The notes under the pieces: model-generated
Told to the model about the DNA's origin: nothing
Databases searched by the model: none
The model's input: the letters and a program-made list of their open reading frames with translations, nothing else
Made by a program: the position numbers and the translations under genes
Part shown: positions 1-9,274 of the stretch, piece after piece
Position numbering within the stretch: position 1 is the stretch's first letter
How the letters are laid out: every line of letters starts with the position of its first letter
Assembly (NCBI RefSeq): GCF_009755225.1
Contig: NZ_WQKZ01000003.1
Location: 434,001-498,000, forward strand
Reading direction: 5' to 3'
DNA from: Hymenobacter ginkgonis
Lineage (GTDB): Bacteria; Bacteroidota; Bacteroidia; Cytophagales; Hymenobacteraceae
DNA length: 64,000 bases

Positions 1-264
1 TGGCGCTGGGCCGATGGCACCAAGCTGAAGGAAGTGGAAACGCTTGACGGTAAGCATATTGGTGGTACTGACCCTCAAAAGCCAGTGTCGAACGAGTATT
101 ACTACATCGTAACTGATAAGTGCACCGAGTGCGTAGGCTTCCACGAGGAGCCACAGTGCGCCGCCGTGTGCCCCGTCGATTGCTGCGTGGATGACCCCGA
201 CCATCGCGAAACCCGCGAACGCCTGACCCAGAAGCAGCAGTGGCTACACAAAACGGCCGCGTAA
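1..264 (+). CDS. 4Fe-4S dicluster ferredoxin, 3' part of gene
   Basis: The frame is already open at the left edge of the window, so the start codon and, by analogy with the family, the first Cys cluster motif lie outside. The visible 87 codons contain DKCTECVGFHEEPQCAAVCP, the second cluster motif of the short two-cluster ferredoxins common in Bacteroidota, with the characteristic insertion between the CxxC and CxxxCP parts. These small cytoplasmic proteins carry electrons between redox enzymes; the partner cannot be told from here. A GTG at 34 could be read as a start, but the upstream codons continue the family sequence (WADGTKLKEVE), so it is internal. A palindromic terminator follows at 311-353. 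Confidence 0.9.
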   Translation, partial: WRWADGTKLKEVETLDGKHIGGTDPQKPVSNEYYYIVTDKCTECVGFHEEPQCAAVCPVDCCVDDPDHRETRERLTQKQQWLHKTAA

Positions 265-310
265 TCCAGTAAAGCGGACTTTTTAAGTCTGTGTTTTACT
301 GAACACTAAT

Positions 311-353
311 AATAGAACGTCATGCCGAGTTTGCCGAGGCATGACGTTCTATT
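311..353. terminator. Palindrome between convergent genes, bidirectional terminator
   Basis: Two perfectly complementary 16-base arms (311-326 and 338-353) carry the core AGAACGTCATGCC and enclose an 11-base loop. It ends in A/T runs on both sides, as expected of an intrinsic terminator serving the ferredoxin gene (+) and aat (-). The core recurs at 7363, 36947 and 63339. Confidence 0.75.
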
Positions 354-363
354 TTATTAATTC

Positions 364-1017
364 TTAAAATAGCTGCCGCCTTACCCCCTGCTCGGCCGCT
401 AACATCGCCAGAAACGCTTCCCGCGACACCTCTTCGGCGCCCAGCGCTGCCATGTGTGGTGTAAGCTGCTGAATGTCAAAAAAAGTGCTTCCTCGTGCTT
501 GCAAACGCTCAGCCAGCGCCAGTACCGCTAGTTTCGAGGCGTTGGGCCGGTGGTGAAACATGCTTTCGCCCGCAAATACGCCCCGCACGGCCACGCCGTA
601 GAGGCCGCCCACTAGCTCGTCGCCTTCCCAAACTTCCACGCTGTGGGCGTGGCCGGCGGCGTGCAGCGCCTCGTAGCCGCGCACCAGCTGCGGCGTTATC
701 CAGGTGCCATCCTGGCCGGGGCGCGGCTGAGTTTGGCACGCCCGCATTACCTGCCCAAAAGCCTCGTCGAAGCTGATGCGCCACGGCGACTGCCGCTGTG
801 CCCGCGCCAAGCTGCGGCCCACGTGCAGGCTAGCCAGCCGCAAAATGCCGCGCCGCGGCGGGCAAAACCAGGCCAGCGGCCACCCCGGTACCGGCCACGG
901 AAAAATGCCCTGCGCATACGCCGCCAGCAGGTTTTCGACGGTGGGCTGGCCGCCGAGCAGCAGTAGGCCGTCGAGGTCGTCGCGCGCGGCGGTGGGGGTA
1001 GGGAAGATGAGGGGCAT
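364..1017 (-). CDS. aat: Leucyl/phenylalanyl-tRNA-protein transferase
   Basis: Transfers Leu or Phe from aminoacyl-tRNA to proteins with an N-terminal Lys or Arg, marking them for the ClpS/ClpAP N-end rule pathway in the cytoplasm. The 217-residue product is of usual length. It shows the family blocks in order: YAQGIFPWP near residue 34, GTWITPQLVRGYEALH in the middle, GGLYGVAVRGVFAGESMFH, and STFFDIQQLTPHMAALGA near the C-terminus. The ATG at 1017 is followed directly by the conserved N-terminal region. The gene converges on the ferredoxin gene and shares its palindromic terminator. A copy of the GGGGGTAGGG word lies in its first codons. Confidence 0.95.
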   Translation of the reverse strand: MPLIFPTPTAARDDLDGLLLLGGQPTVENLLAAYAQGIFPWPVPGWPLAWFCPPRRGILRLASLHVGRSLARAQRQSPWRISFDEAFGQVMRACQTQPRPGQDGTWITPQLVRGYEALHAAGHAHSVEVWEGDELVGGLYGVAVRGVFAGESMFHHRPNASKLAVLALAERLQARGSTFFDIQQLTPHMAALGAEEVSREAFLAMLAAEQGVRRQLF

Positions 1018-1104
1018 TAATTACTTGCGCGCAACGTGTGATGTACCCAGCTAAGCTAGTTAACAGCACATGGTTTGCGAGTTCCTCCGCCAAACTAGTT
1101 GGTA

Positions 1105-1968
1105 CTAGTGGTTTTTCTGCACCAATGCCTGGATATAGTCCGTCAGTGAAATGGTGCCTCGCTCGGGTGATGCGGGTTGTGGGGCATGGCTATCGAGCGT
1201 TATAGCTGTCATAGTTGCCATTGACTCAGCCGCTTTCTCCGAGAAACCTGCCTTTTGCAACGCCTGTGGCCACTGGGCGCGCGGAGTGGCTACTGCTTCT
1301 ACGGGCCGCTGTAGGGCTGTCGCAAATGCGGCGGCCACTTCGGCCGATGAGTAGTGCGCTGGGCCCTCGACATAGTGTAGCCCTGTGCGTTCGACGGGCT
1401 CTGTCAATAGGCGAGCTGCCACGTGCCCCAGGTCCTGGGGTGCCACCATCGGCAGCTTAAAGTCTACGGGGTACAACGTGTGGACTTTGCCTTCCTGTAG
1501 GGCGGTTTGCAAGGCGGAGTCCCAATTACTCATGTAATAAGCCGCCCGAATAACACTGGCAGGGATAGGCTGCGCAGCCAGCTTTTGCTCTAGTTCATAA
1601 AGCACCCCAAGGTCGCCTATCCGGTCGCCCGGTTGTGCCCCATAAGTAGATTCGGCAACAACTTTTTCTAGGCCCTACCCATCCAGTGCCGCCACGATGG
1701 CGGCCACACGGCGGCGTTCTTCCACTGCCGTATCGGTAGTCGGCGCAGCCGGTGGGTTGAGCAGAAACAGCCGACGGCCTTGCCGAAACACGCGGCGCAA
1801 TGCTTCGGTATCATCTACATCGGCTACGGCCACTTGCGCCCCGTGCTGGCGCCAATCGGCCGTTTTTGCCGGGTCGTGCACGACTACTGTGACGGGCTCG
1901 CCCCAGTCGAGCAAGGTTTGGGCAACGGCTGAACCAACGTGCCCGGTAGCACCTAAAATGATATGCAT
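1105..1968 (-). pseudogene. NmrA/NAD(P)-binding family oxidoreductase interrupted by an in-frame TAG
   Basis: Two open stretches (1675-1968 and 1105-1605) are in the same reading frame and together form one roughly 287-codon NmrA-like protein. The first has the Rossmann start MHIILGATGHVGSAVAQTLL; the second carries the C-terminal substrate part (VIRAAYYMSNWDSAL and onward). Between them the frame stays readable (GLEKVVAES, TYGAQPGDRIGD and so on), and the only fault is TAG at 1675-1677. No frameshift is needed. The stop lies inside the word GGGTAGGG, which is over-represented in this window. It could be a true nonsense mutation, a sequencing error, or a gene now expressed as two pieces from an internal start; I favour a recent pseudogene. 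Confidence 0.75.
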
Positions 1969-2085
1969 GAGCAGAAAAACATGGATTCGACAAGCTATTT
2001 ACGAATCAGCTATCATCCTGTTTTACCCTCAAAATCGCATCAGTAGTAGATAAAAACCCAATACTATCGCCAACCCCGCCCGCCG

Positions 2086-2093
2086 TACTTTTG
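2086..2093 (+). promoter_or_regulatory. Bacteroidota -7 promoter element for valS
   Basis: TACTTTTG matches the TAnnTTTG consensus and ends 26 bases before the valS ATG. No clear TTTG -33 element is seen at the usual distance. Confidence 0.5.
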
Positions 2094-2119
2094 CTACTTA
2101 GTAGCAGACCCCCGACCAC

Positions 2120-4750
2120 ATGTCCCTCGCCAAAACTTATTCGCCCGCCGACGTTGAAGCCAAATGGTACCAGCGCTGGCAAGAGCAGGGCTTTTTCCAA
2201 GCCAAACCCAACCCCCGTAAGCAGCCCTATACGGTAGTCATTCCGCCGCCCAACGTGACGGGCGTGCTGCACATGGGCCACATGCTCAACAATACGATTC
2301 AGGACGTGCTCGTGCGCCGCGCCCGGATGCAGGGCAAAGAAGCCTGCTGGGTGCCCGGCACCGACCACGCCAGCATCGCCACCGAGGCCAAAGTGGTGGC
2401 TATGCTCAAGGAGCAGGGCATCAATAAGCACGACCTGAGCCGCGAAGACTTCCTAACCCATGCCTGGGCCTGGAAGGAGAAGTACGGTGGCATCATCCTG
2501 GAGCAGCTGAAGCAGCTCGGCGCGTCGTGCGACTGGAGCCGCACGCGCTTCACAATGGAGCCCAAGCTAACCGAGGCTGTGCTGCGCGTGTTTGTGGACT
2601 TGTACCGCAAAGGCCTGATTTACCGCGGCGTGCGTATGGTAAACTGGGACCCGCTGGGCGGCACCGCCATCTCCGATGAAGAAGTAATTCCGAAGGATAC
2701 CCAGGCCAAGATGTACCACCTCAAGTACGAAGTGGTGGGTCAGCCCGGCCGCTTCCTCACGGTAGCTACCTCGCGCCCCGAAACCGTGATGGCCGACGTG
2801 GCCGTGGCGGTGAACCCCACCGACCCGCGCTACCAGGACCTGGCCGGGCAGCGCGTGCGCATCCCGCTCCTAGGTCGCGAAATCCCGGTTATTCAGGATG
2901 AATATGTGACGGTAGATTTCGGCACGGGCGCGCTGAAAGTGACGCCCGCCCACGACCTCAACGACTATGAGCTGGGTTTGAAACACAACCTGCCGGTTAT
3001 TGATATTCTGAACGATAACGGTACGCTGAACGAGAAAGCGGAGCTGTACGTGGGCCAGGACCGATTTGCGGCCCGCCGCAACATTGTGAAGGATTTGCAG
3101 GAAGCCGGCCTGCTCGATAAAATCGAGGAGTACGCCAGCATCGTGCAGACCTCGGAGCGCACCGGGGCTGTGATTGAGCCCAAACTGAGCTTGCAGTGGT
3201 TCCTGAAAATGGAGCACCTCGCTAAGCCCGCGCTCGAAGTGGTGGAAAACGACACCATCAAGCTGCACCCGCCCAAGTTCAAGAACATGTACCGGGTGTG
3301 GATGGAGAACGTGCGCGACTGGTGCATTTCGCGCCAGCTGTGGTGGGGCCAGCGCATTCCGGCCTACTACCTGCCCGATGGCTCGTTTGTAGTGGCCCAG
3401 AATGAGGCCGAAGCCGTGGAGCTGGCCCGCGCCCAAAGCGGCAACAACGACTTGCAAGCCAGTGACCTGCGCCAGGACGAGGACGTGCTCGATACCTGGT
3501 TTTCGTCGTGGCTGTGGCCCATCTCGGTGTTCGATGGCTTCGACGACCCCGACAACGCCGACATCAACTATTTCTACCCGACTAACGACCTCGTTACGGC
3601 CCCCGAAATTCTATTTTTCTGGGTAGCCCGCATGATTATGGCCGGCCTGGAATACCGGAAGGAAGTGCCGTTTAAAAACGTGTACCTGACGGGTATCGTG
3701 CGCGATGCGCAGGGTAGGAAGATGAGCAAGCAGCTCGGCAACTCGCCCGACCCGCTCGACCTCATCCGCGACTTTGGCGCAGATGCGGTGCGGACGGGGA
3801 TGCTGTTTTCGTCGCCCGCCGGCAACGACTTGTTCTATGACCAGAAGCTGATTGACCAGGGCCGCAACTTCAACAACAAGCTCTGGAACGCCTTCCGCCT
3901 CGTGAAAGGCTGGGAGGTGGATAATACCTTGCCCTTCGCTAACGCGCAGGCCGTTAGTTGGTTTGAAGCCAAGCTGGCCGAAACAGTGGCGGTGCTCGAC
4001 GAGCACTTCGACAAGTTTCGGATGAGCGACGCGCTGCTGACGGTGTATAAATTGGTGTGGGACGATTTCTGCTCGTACTACCTCGAAATGGTGAAGCCAG
4101 TTTACCAGCATCCCATTGATGCGGAGACGCTGCGCGCTACCGTGGGCTTCCTCGAAACGCTGCTCAAACTGCTACACCCGTTCATGCCCTTCATCACCGA
4201 AGAGCTGTGGCACGAACTGGCCGAACGTGGCCCTAAAGACTACGTGTGCGTGGCGCATTGGCCCAAGGTGGCTACCCCCGCCGACGGCGCGGAGGTGCTA
4301 GCTGGCATGGACAAGGCCCTCGCCATCGTGGCTGGCGTGCGTAACGTGCGCAACCAGAAGAACCTCGGCCCCACCAAGCAGCTGGAGCTGGCTGTGAAGG
4401 CCGATGACCAGGCAGCTATCCTCGCTTACGCGCCCCTCGTGCGCAAGCTGGCTAACCTCAGCGACTTGTCGTTTGTGGAGGAGGCGCCGGCTAGCGCCGT
4501 GAGCTTCGTGCAGGGGGGTAGCGAATTTTTCGTGCCGCTGGCTATGCAGGTAGATGCGGCCACTGAGCGCGCCCGCGTCGAAAAGGAGTTGGAGTACGCC
4601 ATCGGTTTCCGCGACTCGGTGAATAAAAAGCTGAGCAACGAGAAGTTTGTAGCCAACGCCAAGCCCGACGTGCTGGAGCGCGAGCGCCAGAAGCTGGCCG
4701 ATGCCGAATCAAAAATTGCCGCGCTAGAGCAGGCCCTGAAAGCGCTGTAG
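2120..4750 (+). CDS. valS: Valine--tRNA ligase
   Basis: Class I synthetase that charges tRNA-Val and edits misactivated Thr. The 876-residue protein has the HIGH signature as HMGH at residues 51-54 within PPPNVTGVLHMGH, the CP1 editing domain (TSRPETVMADVAVAVNP), the KMSKQLGNS loop with K534-K537, an anticodon-binding helical domain, and a C-terminal coiled-coil tRNA arm rich in Lys and Glu from about residue 815. The ATG at 2120 fits the family N-terminus. It is transcribed alone, from a TACTTTTG element 26 bases upstream to a strong hairpin just after the stop. Confidence 0.98.
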   Translation: MSLAKTYSPADVEAKWYQRWQEQGFFQAKPNPRKQPYTVVIPPPNVTGVLHMGHMLNNTIQDVLVRRARMQGKEACWVPGTDHASIATEAKVVAMLKEQGINKHDLSREDFLTHAWAWKEKYGGIILEQLKQLGASCDWSRTRFTMEPKLTEAVLRVFVDLYRKGLIYRGVRMVNWDPLGGTAISDEEVIPKDTQAKMYHLKYEVVGQPGRFLTVATSRPETVMADVAVAVNPTDPRYQDLAGQRVRIPLLGREIPVIQDEYVTVDFGTGALKVTPAHDLNDYELGLKHNLPVIDILNDNGTLNEKAELYVGQDRFAARRNIVKDLQEAGLLDKIEEYASIVQTSERTGAVIEPKLSLQWFLKMEHLAKPALEVVENDTIKLHPPKFKNMYRVWMENVRDWCISRQLWWGQRIPAYYLPDGSFVVAQNEAEAVELARAQSGNNDLQASDLRQDEDVLDTWFSSWLWPISVFDGFDDPDNADINYFYPTNDLVTAPEILFFWVARMIMAGLEYRKEVPFKNVYLTGIVRDAQGRKMSKQLGNSPDPLDLIRDFGADAVRTGMLFSSPAGNDLFYDQKLIDQGRNFNNKLWNAFRLVKGWEVDNTLPFANAQAVSWFEAKLAETVAVLDEHFDKFRMSDALLTVYKLVWDDFCSYYLEMVKPVYQHPIDAETLRATVGFLETLLKLLHPFMPFITEELWHELAERGPKDYVCVAHWPKVATPADGAEVLAGMDKALAIVAGVRNVRNQKNLGPTKQLELAVKADDQAAILAYAPLVRKLANLSDLSFVEEAPASAVSFVQGGSEFFVPLAMQVDAATERARVEKELEYAIGFRDSVNKKLSNEKFVANAKPDVLERERQKLADAESKIAALEQALKAL

Positions 4751-4776
4751 CGGCCATAATACCATGTAACCCACTC

Positions 4777-4820
4777 GAACGCTGGGCCCGTCCGATAGCT
4801 ATCGGCCGGGTCCAGCGTTC
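4777..4820 (+). terminator. Hairpin terminator after valS
   Basis: A long, almost perfect inverted repeat (GAACGCTGGGCCCG paired with CGGGTCCAGCGTTC, with an inner CCGATAGCTATCGG), followed by a T-containing tail. It begins 27 bases after the valS stop. Confidence 0.7.
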
Positions 4821-4952
4821 TTCGCTTTTAGGCATTAAGGGCTTGTGCGCCAACGCTTGCTAAGCAAAAAGCAGGGTAGGGGCCGCGAACCTTACTTAGA
4901 GGAGTCGCCATTTTAGCCGTTTATTTGGGAGTGCAAGCATTTTTTTGTTCTT

Positions 4953-7097
4953 ATGAAAACACTATCTACTTTCTGGCTTAGCTGTTTGGGCGCCCTTAGT
5001 GCCCTGGCTGCTCAGGCCCAATCGCAGTCCATGGCTTCTACTACTATGCCTACCCCCCCTACGGCCGCCATCAAGCCCAAGCAGCTTGTTTCGCCCCACG
5101 GCACGCGTACCGACAACTACTATTGGCTCAATGAGCGCGAAAACCCTCAGGTGCTCGACTACCTGAAGCAGGAAAATGCGTACTTCGACGAGAAGATGGC
5201 ACCCGTTAAAGGATTGGAAGAGAAGCTTTTCAACGAGATGAAAGGCCGCATTAAGGAGCAAGATGAGTCAGTGCCGTTTCGCGACAATGGCTACTACTAC
5301 TACACCCGCTACGAGTTGGGCGGCGAGTACCCGCTCTACTGCCGCAAAGCCGGCAACCTGCAAGCGCCTGAGGAAATTATGCTCAATGGCAACCAAATGG
5401 GCCAGGGCAAATCATACTTTGCCGTGGGCGGCTACGAGGTCAGCGACAACAACGAGGTGCTGGCTTTTGGCACCGACACAGTGAGCCGCCGCCTCTATAC
5501 ACTGCGCTTTAAAAACCTGAAAACCGGCCAGGCCTACCCCGAAAAAATCGCCAATACGGCCGGTTCGGCGGTGTGGGCGGCCGATAATAAAACGGTTTTC
5601 TACGCCAAAAAAGACGTAACGACGCTCCTGCCCTACCAAGTGTATCGCCACACGCTGGGCACCGACCCGGCCCAGGACGTGCTGGTGTATGAGGAAAAGG
5701 ATAACACATTTGGCGTCAACATCGAGCGCAGCAAGTCGCGCCGCTACGTGGGCATCACGCTGCACAGTTCGCTCTCGTCAGAGTATCGCTACCTCGATGC
5801 CAGCAAGCCGACCGGGCAGTTTAAGGTGTTTTTGCCCCGCGAGGCCGACCACCTGTATGAGGTGCAGGATGCCAATGGGCAGTTCTACATCCGCACCAAC
5901 TGGGAGGCGCCAAACTTCCGCATCATGGCTTCGCCGGTTACCAATACCGGCAAGGGCCAGTGGGAAGACGTGGTGCCGCAGCGCGACGACGTGTTCATCG
6001 AGCAGATGGAATTATTCAAGGACTACCTCGTGCTGAATGAGCGCGAAGAAGGCCTACGCCAGCTGCGCGTCATCAATTTTAAGGACGAAGTGGGCCACAC
6101 CGTCGATTTCCGCGAGCTGGCCTATACCACTTTTATCGGCGCCAACCCCGAGTTCGATACTCCGCTGCTGCGCTTCACCTATACCTCGTTTACTACTCCC
6201 TCTACCACCTACGACTACAACATGGCCACCCACAAGCTGGCCTTGCTGAAGGAGCAACCGGTGCTAGGGGGCTTCAACAAAGTCGATTACGTGACGGAGC
6301 GCACGTTTGTGAAGGCCCGCGATGGCAAGCTGATTCCAGTGGCTATTGTCTACAAAAAGGGCTTTAAGAAAGACGGCACCGCGCCCGTGCTGCAATACGC
6401 CTACGGCTCGTACGGCCTCTCGATGGACCCCACGTTTTCGGCGGCGCGCCTGAGCTTGCTCAACCGCGGCTTTGCCTACGTGCTCTGCGGCATCCGGGGC
6501 GGGCAGGAGTTGGGCCGGCAATGGTTTGAGGATGGTCGCATGCTGCATAAAGTCAATTCCTTCAACGACTTTATTGACTGCTCGCAATACCTCATCAAAG
6601 AGAAGTACACCACGCCCGCCAAGCTATTTGCCCTGGGTGGCAGCGCCGGCGGCCTGCTCATGGGCGCCGTCGTGAACATGCGCCCCGACCTCTACAAGGG
6701 CGTTATCGCGGCCGTGCCTTTTGTGGATGTGGTCACGACCATGTCGGACGCCAGTATTCCGCTCACCACCGGCGAATACGACCAGTGGGGCAACCCCGCC
6801 GAGAAGAAGTACTACGACTACATGCTCTCGTACTCGCCCTACGACAACGTGAAAGCTCAGAAATACCCCAACATGCTGGTGCTCACCGGTCTGCACGATT
6901 CGCAGGTGCAGTACTTCGAGCCCGCCAAGTGGGTAGCTAAGCTGCGCGCCACCAAAACCGACAACCACCTGCTGCTGATGCACACCGATATGGAAGCCGG
7001 CCACGGCGGCGCCTCGGGCCGCTTCAAGGCGCTGCACGACGTGGCACGGCAGTACGCTTTCCTATTTCTGCTGCTAGGGCAGAAGTCGGCAATGTAG
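4953..7097 (+). CDS. ptrB: Oligopeptidase B-type serine peptidase (S9 family), exported
   Basis: Cleaves short peptides after basic residues. The 714-residue protein begins with a signal peptide (MKTLSTFWLSCLGALSALAAQAQ), so it probably works in the periplasm. A seven-bladed propeller occupies roughly residues 80-440, and the alpha/beta-hydrolase domain follows. The catalytic triad is visible: S564 in GGSAGG, D649 in LHDSQVQ and H684 in GHGGASGR. The run DASIPLTTGEYDQWGNP near residue 605 is typical of oligopeptidase B rather than prolyl oligopeptidase. It stands alone between the valS terminator and the convergent small gene at 7117. Confidence 0.93.
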   Translation: MKTLSTFWLSCLGALSALAAQAQSQSMASTTMPTPPTAAIKPKQLVSPHGTRTDNYYWLNERENPQVLDYLKQENAYFDEKMAPVKGLEEKLFNEMKGRIKEQDESVPFRDNGYYYYTRYELGGEYPLYCRKAGNLQAPEEIMLNGNQMGQGKSYFAVGGYEVSDNNEVLAFGTDTVSRRLYTLRFKNLKTGQAYPEKIANTAGSAVWAADNKTVFYAKKDVTTLLPYQVYRHTLGTDPAQDVLVYEEKDNTFGVNIERSKSRRYVGITLHSSLSSEYRYLDASKPTGQFKVFLPREADHLYEVQDANGQFYIRTNWEAPNFRIMASPVTNTGKGQWEDVVPQRDDVFIEQMELFKDYLVLNEREEGLRQLRVINFKDEVGHTVDFRELAYTTFIGANPEFDTPLLRFTYTSFTTPSTTYDYNMATHKLALLKEQPVLGGFNKVDYVTERTFVKARDGKLIPVAIVYKKGFKKDGTAPVLQYAYGSYGLSMDPTFSAARLSLLNRGFAYVLCGIRGGQELGRQWFEDGRMLHKVNSFNDFIDCSQYLIKEKYTTPAKLFALGGSAGGLLMGAVVNMRPDLYKGVIAAVPFVDVVTTMSDASIPLTTGEYDQWGNPAEKKYYDYMLSYSPYDNVKAQKYPNMLVLTGLHDSQVQYFEPAKWVAKLRATKTDNHLLLMHTDMEAGHGGASGRFKALHDVARQYAFLFLLLGQKSAM

Positions 7098-7116
7098 GCG
7101 GGGGTAGGCCGCTGAA

Positions 7117-7332
7117 TTAGTGCTTGGCAGAAGGCGCGGTGGCTGACTTAGCCTCCGCGCTTTTTTCGTCGGCGCTCAACTGGTTTTGGAGCTGAAACGT
7201 CACCTGCTGGCAGTCGGCAAAATGCTGCTCGGCTACGCGTAGCGCCGCTTCGGTGGCCGTGAGGCGCTGGTAGAGGAAGATGATGAGGCCAATGGAAATG
7301 ACCAGCGCCCCAATGAAGGCAATATTTTTCAT
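7117..7332 (-). CDS. Small single-pass membrane protein, unknown function
   Basis: I do not recognise a family. The 71-residue product has one N-terminal hydrophobic helix (about residues 4-20, IAFIGALVISIGLIIFLYQ), then a helical stretch with heptad character (TATEAALRVAEQHFADCQQV) and an Ala/Ser/Lys-rich tail. It looks like a membrane-anchored short coiled coil. The ATG at 7332 gives the membrane segment at once. It converges on ptrB with only 19 bases between the stops and lies downstream of the E2 gene, from which it is separated by the palindrome at 7363-7413. Codon use matches its neighbours, so it is probably real. Confidence 0.65.
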   Translation of the reverse strand: MKNIAFIGALVISIGLIIFLYQRLTATEAALRVAEQHFADCQQVTFQLQNQLSADEKSAEAKSATAPSAKH

Positions 7333-7362
7333 AATAAATTGGTAACAAAAAATTTAGCCGCA

Positions 7363-7413
7363 CCAAAACAGAACGTCATGCTGAGCAAAGCGCAGCATGA
7401 CGTTCTGTTTTGG
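7363..7413. terminator. Palindrome of the AGAACGTCATGCT family
   Basis: Perfect 20-base arms (7363-7382 and 7394-7413) with an 11-base loop. It lies just after the E2 stop codon on the minus strand and before the small gene at 7332, so it most likely ends E2 transcription. Its core is shared with 311-353 and 63339-63383. Confidence 0.7.
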
Positions 7414-7439
7414 TTGTTGTTAAGCGGTTCCGTAGAGAG

Positions 7440-8942
7440 CTAAACCGTCGTGTTTGGGTCAAACTGTTCCAGGTAATCAGCCACTTTGCGCACAAACATG
7501 CCGCCGAGCGAGCCATCAACCACACGGTGGTCGTAGCTGTGGCTCAAGAACATAAACTGCCGAATACCGATGAGGTCGCCCTGTGGCGTTTCAATCACGG
7601 CGGGCTTCTTCTTGATGGCACCCACGGCCATGATGGCCACCTGCGGCTGCATGATAATGGGCGTGCCCATGACGTTGCCAAACGAGCCCACGTTGCTGAG
7701 CGTGTAGGTGCCGCCGGCCAGGTCTTCGGGCTTGAGTTTGTTTTGGCGGGCACGGTTGGCCAAGTCGTTCATCTTCTTGCTCAAGCCGTTGAGGTTGAGC
7801 TGGTCGGCATTGTGAATGACCGGCACGATGAGGTTGCCCGAGGGCAGCGCGACCGCCACACCAATGTTGATTTCTTTTTTCTTGATGATGTAATCGCCAT
7901 CTACCGACACGTTTATCAGCGGATAATCCTGGATGGCGCGCGCCACGGCCTGAATGAAAATCGGCGTGAAGGTGAGGTTTTCGCCCTCGCGCTTCTTGTA
8001 GGCATCCTTATGCTTGTTGCGCCAATTCACCAGCTCCGTCACGTCGGCTTCCACGAAGCTCGTCACGTGCGGCGAAATGCGCTTCGAATCCACCATGCGC
8101 TGGGCAATCATCTTGCGCATACGGTCCATCTCCACCAACTCTTGGCTGCCCGATACCGAAGGCATGGGCTTGGCGCTAGGGGCGGGGGTAGGCGCAGGAG
8201 CTGGGGCTGGCGCGCTGGCCGTCTGGCCGTTAGCATTGCCTGCAGGCTCGGTCCAAGCCGCTTTGGCAGCCTGAGTGGCGCGGGCCGCCTTAAGGCTAAA
8301 TGGAGCCGCAGTGCCAGCCGGCGCCGCGGCTGGCTGCCCAGCCGGCGCCGGCGCCGGCTGGGCAGTAGGGGCCAGCGGCTGCTTGCCAGCAGCTACATAG
8401 TCCAGAATATCTTTTTTGGTAACGCGGCCATCCTGGCCGGTGCCAGGTAGGCGCTCGAGGTCGGTCATGCCTACCCCTTCTTCGCGGGCAATGCTAAGCA
8501 CCAAAGGCGAATAAAAGCGGCCGGCCAGCACCGGAAACTCGGCGGCTGTGGCCTGCTGCGCCGCCTGCGGGTCGTCGGGCGTGGGCAGATACGGCACTTC
8601 GGCGGGGGTAGGGCTGGTGGGGGCGTCGCGCTCGGCCACCGCGGGCTGGGCGCTAGCTTCTTCCAGCTCGTCGGTATTGGGTGGGGTAGGGGCCGCAGCG
8701 GCATCCGTTTCGACGATGGCGATGGGCGCACCCACGGCCACCACCTGGCCTTCCTGCACTAGGATTTCGGCCAGCGTGCCGGCGTAAAGGGCTGGTACTT
8801 CGGTATCTACCTTATCGGTGGCTACTTCCAGCACCGACTCGTCTTGCTCAATGGCATCACCAACTTGTTTGAGCCATTTCAGCACGGTGCCTTCCATGAT
8901 GGATTCGCCCATCTTGGGCATCGTCATTTCCACTCGGGCCAT
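7440..8942 (-). CDS. Dihydrolipoamide acyltransferase, E2 of a 2-oxoacid dehydrogenase complex
   Basis: Forms the core of a pyruvate- or branched-chain-type 2-oxoacid dehydrogenase, moving the acyl group from lipoyl-lysine to CoA. From the chosen start there are 500 residues: a lipoyl domain with the modified K44 in ATDKVDTEV, a long Pro/Ala-rich linker, an E3/E1-binding domain (about residues 150-185, ending in GRVTKKDILDYVAAG), a second flexible linker, and the catalytic domain ending with SYDHRVVDG, which carries the active-site His. The ATG at 8942 (MARVEMTMPKMGESI) is preferred over an upstream start at 9050, whose extension is not family-like. The lone lipoyl domain and MPKMGESIMEGTVLKW resemble the branched-chain type. 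E1 and E3 are not in the window. Confidence 0.93.
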   Translation of the reverse strand: MARVEMTMPKMGESIMEGTVLKWLKQVGDAIEQDESVLEVATDKVDTEVPALYAGTLAEILVQEGQVVAVGAPIAIVETDAAAAPTPPNTDELEEASAQPAVAERDAPTSPTPAEVPYLPTPDDPQAAQQATAAEFPVLAGRFYSPLVLSIAREEGVGMTDLERLPGTGQDGRVTKKDILDYVAAGKQPLAPTAQPAPAPAGQPAAAPAGTAAPFSLKAARATQAAKAAWTEPAGNANGQTASAPAPAPAPTPAPSAKPMPSVSGSQELVEMDRMRKMIAQRMVDSKRISPHVTSFVEADVTELVNWRNKHKDAYKKREGENLTFTPIFIQAVARAIQDYPLINVSVDGDYIIKKKEINIGVAVALPSGNLIVPVIHNADQLNLNGLSKKMNDLANRARQNKLKPEDLAGGTYTLSNVGSFGNVMGTPIIMQPQVAIMAVGAIKKKPAVIETPQGDLIGIRQFMFLSHSYDHRVVDGSLGGMFVRKVADYLEQFDPNTTV

Positions 8943-8995
8943 AAAGGGGCAGGGGGTCTTAAAAAAAGGAGGGGGTGGGCGGGAGAATTGTGGCG

Positions 8996-9003
8996 CAAAG
9001 GTA
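8996..9003 (-). promoter_or_regulatory. -7 promoter element for the E2 gene
   Basis: Read on the minus strand this is TACCTTTG, a match to TAnnTTTG, 53 bases before the E2 ATG. It predicts a leader of about 45 bases and supports the start at 8942, because the alternative start at 9050 lies upstream of it. Confidence 0.55.
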
Positions 9004-9120
9004 GGCAGAAGCGAAAACGCCCCCGCACCTAACCTTCGCTCAGTGCGCAAAGACTATCGCCACGCCACCAAAACTGCACCGGTGCCGGGCACTGCTACTT
9101 GCTCTTCATCGGCACAATTG

Positions 9121-9213
9121 GGGCGTCGGTCGGGATTTGGGGGGCGTGCGAGCAAAAGCGGGGGGTAGGGCCGGTTTGCGGCCGGTGGTTTGCAAAGGGA
9201 TAAGCAGCCCCCT
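9121..9213 (+). repeat. Duplicated upstream region, copy 1
   Basis: This leader aligns with 11470-11560 over about 90 bases, with shared blocks such as GGTCGGG(A/G)TTTG, GG(T/C)CGG and GTTTGCAAAGGG. It shows that the two paralogous small genes were duplicated together with their 5' regions. Confidence 0.6.
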
Positions 9214-9274
9214 ACCGATGCATAGGCCGGTGGCGCTCCAACTACCTCACCTTCAAGATTTAACTTTCTTCGTC

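Noticed and set aside
7410..8450. A 346-codon open frame on the plus strand
   Set aside because: Antisense to the well-supported E2 gene; composition (His, Arg, Gly) is typical of a shadow frame.
9137..9274. N-terminal extension of the first EF-hand-repeat protein
   Set aside because: It lies in the duplicated leader, which in the paralogue is interrupted in a different way, and would bury the signal peptide.
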